This document shows, piece after piece, positions 7,396-10,774 of a stretch of DNA of 10,774 bases; position 1 is the first letter of the stretch; each line of letters opens with the position of its first letter. Below the pieces are notes generated by a model. That model made no database searches. It was not told the origin of the DNA and saw only the letters and a program-made list of their open reading frames with translations. The position numbers were made by a program, and so were the translations under genes. The DNA is taken from NCBI GenBank assembly GCA_036939975.1, contig JALLPB010001199.1, positions 1 to 10,774 of the forward strand. The letters are read 5' to 3'. The stretch comes from Cyclostephanos tholiformis. Lineage: Eukaryota; Bacillariophyta; Thalassiosirophyceae; Thalassiosirales; Thalassiosiraceae.

Positions 7396-8970
7396 TCAAC
7401 CTCGATGGGTGCCACAATATTCTGAAAGGCTACACTGATGCCCTCCTGGACAATCAAGATGAGACATCGAAGGACATTGAAGTTCACAGTTGAATTCTAA
7501 CAGTATATTCCAATTTTCTGTGTACGAAGTCTTTGCACAAAAATAGCCATTGGATGGACCAGCGGAGACAGGAGCTATCACTGGCCCCTGGTTCACTGAG
7601 CCATTGGATGGGGTTGTTGGACTACCGACTGGTTCTGTGGCTGTTCCGTATGGTGAAATCATTGATCCGTCCATTTGCAATGGTGTAGGGGTTGGCCCGG
7701 GTATTGTTCGTGGAATTGGATTACGTGTAGGTCGTAGAGATGGTTTCTTTGTCGGCGATTTAGTAACTGGGGTGTTCGTGGTTGGTAGGTCTGTTTTGGG
7801 AGATAACGATGGGGTGTTCGTGGTTGGTAGGTCTGTTTCGGGAGATAACGATGGTGACGGCGTACTTAAGCTCACTTCTATCGTTGGTTCTGCTGTTGGC
7901 ACTTTGGATGGTGAAACCGTCGGTTCTGTGGTTCGTCTTGCCGTTGGCACTTCGGTTTGTGGAGAGACCACAAGACCTGTGATGTCAAACGTACCCACGG
8001 AAACAGCGACGTATTCGAATGTATCCGAATCGAGTGCTTCCAAATAGGAGACAATATCATCTGACCGGGCTTTGATGACATCCATGACGTACGATCGCAC
8101 GTCGTCTTCTGAATAATTCGAGGGCCCCCTCACGACAATACGAAGCTGTAAATTAAAATTCAATCGCCGTGATAATACGAGACTGCGACTGGTGCCACCG
8201 CCTCCCCCCACATCGGCAACATCAAGTAATTCAAAAATTGAATCCCCAAGACACTCAACCAACAATACCTCAATGAAGCTTACAATTGATGCTCGATAAT
8301 CAGGAGGAAGTGGTCCGTCGGGTAAGTTTTGTAACGTCAATTGTATCAGATGGATGGAATCCATTGGAAATGCATCTACCGCGATCATTATTGGAGCAGA
8401 TGACGGATTTTGATTCACGGGAGAAGGCAATCCAGATGATACAGTAACTTGAGAGCTGATGCCCCCCTCGACCTTGTTTCCAGTGGCGGCAAATACCGCT
8501 AGCGCCACTCCCACGATTACTGCGATGCATGCTGCACATATGCCTGCTTTGACGAGCTTGGCCTTGCTCTGTTCGTGCTGATTCAACTGGTCCACGTAGC
8601 TCGAAACAGTCGAAACTTCCGGCGCGGGAGGACGCATGTCGATGGTCGACTCATCGTCGTTCAGGAGCGGCGGGGCTTGGTACTTCATTGCCGTCGCGCT
8701 CACCACGCTAATGGTGCTCTCCCCGCTTATGTCGCTACTATCGAGAGAAGCGTCGTCCCCCATATCCCCCCCATCCGAGGATGATTCTCGGCGGACGACT
8801 GCGTCGTCGTCGTTCGCGTCCTTCTTGCGCTTCGTGGGCTCCAACTGTCCCAACAGATCGTCCACAATCGTTGTCGAATCAGTCACCTTAGCGATCATGT
8901 CGTCGAAAGTATCTCCGCCATAAAATGATGCGTTGAGATCTTCGTCGTCAAATTGGTCCTTGGCGCCCAT
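7396..8970 (-). CDS. Single-pass membrane protein, P/T/S stalk, Cys-rich C-terminus
   Basis: Uninterrupted 524-codon gene of unknown function. Residues 1-140 are acidic and hydrophilic (FDDEDLN, DDDAVVRRESSSDGGD), probably cytosolic. Residues 142-163 form one hydrophobic helix (ICAACIAVIVGVALAVFAA) preceded by Lys, so a type II signal anchor with the C-terminus outside is likely. Residues 190-335 make a globular region with the IHLIQLTLQNLPDG and LQLRIVV strand patterns seen in diatom surface proteins. Residues 336-430 are a Thr/Pro/Ser stalk including a perfect-frame 14-residue duplication (SLSPxTDLPTTNTP). The end (478-519) carries six Cys at 478, 495, 499, 507, 513 and 519, in a CxxxCP...DCPGGxxC pattern that resembles small Cys-rich modules on diatom cell-surface proteins. 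The start ATG at 8970 has a good context (ACCCCATGGGC). A surface or cell-wall-facing role is inferred, not shown. Confidence 0.9.
   Translation of the reverse strand: MGAKDQFDDEDLNASFYGGDTFDDMIAKVTDSTTIVDDLLGQLEPTKRKKDANDDDAVVRRESSSDGGDMGDDASLDSSDISGESTISVVSATAMKYQAPPLLNDDESTIDMRPPAPEVSTVSSYVDQLNQHEQSKAKLVKAGICAACIAVIVGVALAVFAATGNKVEGGISSQVTVSSGLPSPVNQNPSSAPIMIAVDAFPMDSIHLIQLTLQNLPDGPLPPDYRASIVSFIEVLLVECLGDSIFELLDVADVGGGGGTSRSLVLSRRLNFNLQLRIVVRGPSNYSEDDVRSYVMDVIKARSDDIVSYLEALDSDTFEYVAVSVGTFDITGLVVSPQTEVPTARRTTEPTVSPSKVPTAEPTIEVSLSTPSPSLSPETDLPTTNTPSLSPKTDLPTTNTPVTKSPTKKPSLRPTRNPIPRTIPGPTPTPLQMDGSMISPYGTATEPVGSPTTPSNGSVNQGPVIAPVSAGPSNGYFCAKTSYTENWNILLEFNCELQCPSMSHLDCPGGHQCSLSEYCGTHRG
7769..7852 (-). 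repeat. 42-bp tandem duplication inside the stalk
   Basis: Two adjacent 42-base units (7769-7810 and 7811-7852) differ at one base, a T/C at the twelfth base from the unit end. Each encodes SLSP(E/K)TDLPTTNTP-type stalk sequence, so the duplication preserves the frame and lengthens the Pro/Thr-rich spacer by 14 residues. The near identity suggests a recent event and possible length polymorphism. Confidence 0.93.
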
Positions 8971-9532
8971 GGGGTTAATGAAATAAATATTCAGGAGTTT
9001 TTATTACTCTCTAGCTGTGGGCTGAGCTACGGTGGGGGGGCGGGGGGCGGGGCTGCTTCGGAGTTTTCCTCTGTCTGTCTGTTCGGTTGGTTGAGACACC
9101 ACTACCCTTTCAATTATTTTGTGGCCCAAGAGAATCCCACAAAATCTAGATATTTGGCGGGAGTCACAAAATCTTGCACGATTCTTGTCCACGACCACGC
9201 AACCATGGCGAGTTGAGCTGCTCATCCTCATGGATGATAAGTATTAAGATAGAGATTGATTAGGTCAAGAAAGTTTAAGGGCAGCCCACAACAGACGGCT
9301 TAACAGAACGACGTCGTCAACTCACGAACGCGCTCGCCGAAGCGTACCCTCCCTCAGCCCTCCTGAGAACTTACAAGGGCATCGTTATCCTTTGCTCCCT
9401 GACCACATAATCACGACCTGCTCAACCCCGGCCTCCTTTTCCAGCGAAAGTCCAAAATCTCGGCGAACCCAGTCGCGCTGAAGAGCTCACTCCGACGAGC
9501 AGCACGATTAAACCAGTCTATAAATCCCAACC
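8971..9532. promoter_or_regulatory. Shared upstream region of two divergent genes
   Basis: The membrane protein gene (minus) and J-domain gene (plus) start 562 bases apart, facing away from each other, so their promoters must share this stretch. Visible elements are a TATTTATT-like AT block at about 8979-8990 for the minus gene, CTATAAAT at about 9519-9526 just before the plus-strand ATG (rather close for a TATA box), and TTTGGCGGGA at 9153-9162, which matches the E2F-type consensus. There is a G-rich run at 9031-9051 (GGTGGGGGGGCGGGGGGCGGG). All regulatory readings are pattern matches only. Confidence 0.5.
9116..9145. repeat. 9-bp inverted repeat in the divergent promoter
   Basis: ATTTTGTGG at 9116-9124 is inverted as CCACAAAAT at 9137-9145 with a 12-base spacer. 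A direct partial copy, CACAAAATCT, follows at about 9165-9174. The three CACAAAAT motifs surround the E2F-like site and may be binding sites for one factor. Confidence 0.65.
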
Positions 9533-10462
9533 ATGGCTACGGAGACCTTGGAATCGCCGTTGGGGACACCCGCACAAGATAGAAAGAACCACAACGACAA
9601 CGACAACAGTGTCAATAGAATGTCGTCATCGTCCACGCAATCAGATAACAGCAATCTCAAAGTCACCCCTGCCCGAGAGGAATTTGATATTCTCGTCGGA
9701 TAGGATGTCGTTAACAACATTGGAGTCGATAGAACATCATCGTCATCTTTGAGACCAGAACCCGTGCGTGATGGAGAGAATGGTAGGGACGGCGGAGTCG
9801 ATGGCATGTCGCCGTCAAGACCAGATATCGATAATCCTGAAGCCACCTTCCCAGAGACATCGTCAAAGATGGTTGGCACCAACGGACAATCCTACACCGA
9901 AAAAGAATCATCCATTGTCGCATCAGTCTGGGCGACAAATGCGGCCGGTGGACGGTGGGCTCATTATCAGGTATTGGGTGTTTCAGGAACAACAAGTGCC
10001 AAAGAATCCGAAATCAAGAGAGCGTATCATCAGTTGGCATTGCAGTTGCATCCAGATAAGAATTTGGCCCCATATGCAGAAGAGGCGTTCAAGGCCATAG
10101 AATACGCATACGAGGTGTTGTCAGATCCGCAAAAACGTCGATTGTACGACATGACAGGTAGTATTGAATGGGCAGCATCAGCAGCTGAAGCCGAACAGGG
10201 ATATTCGCAAGAACATCAACAGCAAGCAATGACGATGAGTGTTCTCTGTTTCACTTGCCATGTGTGGTTTTGGTTTGCTTTAATAGTGGGCTTTGCCATC
10301 TTCACCGGTGTTATGATTATGATTCATACACCACTACTAATGAGCTCAGATGCGGTTGGGGCTGCATTCTTAACATTTTGGGTTCTTTTCATACCATGTG
10401 TTCTAATCAATTTAATATCGCGGCTGGTTCGATGGGAGAGTATATTAGGTTTAGGTGGTTGA
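9533..10462 (+). CDS. J-domain (DnaJ/Hsp40-like) membrane protein with in-frame TAG
   Basis: Co-chaperone of the Hsp40 class: the J domain stimulates Hsp70 ATPase through its HPD motif. The J domain is complete ([19 protein letters not shown]... LQLHPDKN ... [20 protein letters not shown]), at about residues 143-207 counted from ATG 9533. Two hydrophobic segments follow ([21 protein letters not shown] and [19 protein letters not shown]), so it is probably anchored in a membrane such as the ER with the J domain in the cytosol. The ATG at 9533 has a strong context (CCAACCATGGC) and shares the frame with the J domain, but TAG 9701-9703 interrupts after 56 codons. Options are a nonsense change or sequencing error, a small intron ending at that TAG, or initiation at ATG 9806, giving 218 residues. 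The N-terminal part is low-complexity Ser/Asp/Asn and differs in character from the conserved J region. Identity of the J protein is firm; the start is not. Confidence 0.85.
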
Positions 10463-10705
10463 GGGGGGGATTGGAAAGATGCTTGGCAAAGGTTCACGTT
10501 GTAATCGGTTGAAGAGCTCCCGCACGACGATGATCGATGATCGTGTTGGGAGTTACGCTTGAATCAAAGGTGCCGGGCAGGCTCCCAAAAAGCATTAACG
10601 CGTTAGTCACCTGGTCTACGCAAGAACATTACAACTAATGATGTTAACGCATCAAACGTTAGAGCTTGTCCTAAGCGTTGTTCTTGTGAGGACGGGTTTC
10701 TTGTG
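10463..10705. other. 3' flank of the J-domain gene, short palindromes only
   Basis: No gene is visible. The stretch contains ATTAACGCGTTAGT at about 10597-10610, further AACGTTAG and CTAACG words, a CGATGATCGATGATCG direct repeat near 10527-10542, and an inverted GCAAGAACA/TGTTCTTGT pair about 50 bases apart. The recurrent CTAACG/CGTTAG words could be the decayed end of a mobile element. No polyadenylation hexamer stands out. Confidence 0.4.
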
Positions 10706-10713
10706 TGGGTGTT

Positions 10714-10774
10714 TTCTAACGAGAGTAGGAAAACACATGTAACGTTGGATAGGAAAGAGAAATTATGAGCTTAT
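10714..10774 (+). repeat. Third, diverged copy of the inverted-repeat arm, cut by window end
   Basis: GAGAAATTATGAGCTTAT at 10757-10774 matches the arm sequence at 658-676 and 1776-1794 apart from one missing A. The bases before it (GGAAAACACATGTA and GGATAGGAAA) align with GTGAAAAC..CATGTA and the GGTCARGAA stretch of the arms, with indels. Orientation is that of the left arm, so another family member probably begins here and continues outside the window. Confidence 0.65.

Noticed and set aside
7550..8047. 165-codon plus-strand frame rich in Gly and Val
   Set aside because: It is antisense to the P/T/S stalk of the membrane protein. The Gly/Val richness is the mirror of Pro/Thr codons.
4418..9703. 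Alternative genetic code explaining the in-frame stops
   Set aside because: TGA, TAA and TAG all occur as interruptions, along with frameshifts in the transposase, while the 524-codon membrane gene is uninterrupted and ends at TGA. Decay is the simpler reading.

Overview
This window looks like nuclear DNA from a eukaryote, most likely a diatom or related stramenopile alga. That is an inference, based mainly on the style of the 524-residue membrane protein (one membrane anchor, Pro/Thr/Ser stalk, small Cys-rich C-terminal module) together with decayed Ty3/gypsy and piggyBac-like elements in a loose, repeat-filled layout. There are no operons, ribosome binding sites, CRISPR arrays or recognisable RNA genes.

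Layout. Positions 1-60 are a hexanucleotide microsatellite, followed by pyrimidine-rich DNA with no convincing gene. Positions 577-1876 are bounded by a long inverted repeat of about 180 bp per arm. The left arm carries a 24-bp minisatellite. Between the arms lies a decayed Ty3/gypsy integrase (minus strand), and directly outside the right arm lies a piece of Ty3/gypsy reverse transcriptase, also minus strand. A diverged third copy of the arm runs off the right end of the window. Positions 2142-2461 form a MITE-like unit with terminal inverted repeats. Positions 2555-3135 hold a strong hairpin and a broken minus-strand coding fragment resembling a Myb/SANT-like DNA-binding domain of mobile or multicopy genes. 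Positions 3256-3662 form another non-coding inverted-repeat unit containing three copies of a 35-bp module.

Positions 4421-6861 are a piggyBac-like transposase pseudogene on the plus strand. It has an acidic N-terminus, a SAP domain, a basic patch, the DDE_Tnp_1_7 core with all three catalytic Asp positions kept, and a C-terminal Cys/His finger. It is broken by several frameshifts and at least three in-frame stops.

The right third is ordinary genic DNA. A single-pass membrane protein gene (minus, 7396-8970) and a J-domain membrane protein gene (plus, 9533-10462) diverge from a shared upstream region of about 560 bp. The J-domain reading frame has one in-frame TAG, so its true start or exon structure is uncertain. 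The left two thirds of the window is therefore a graveyard of nested mobile elements, beside a probably functional divergent gene pair.
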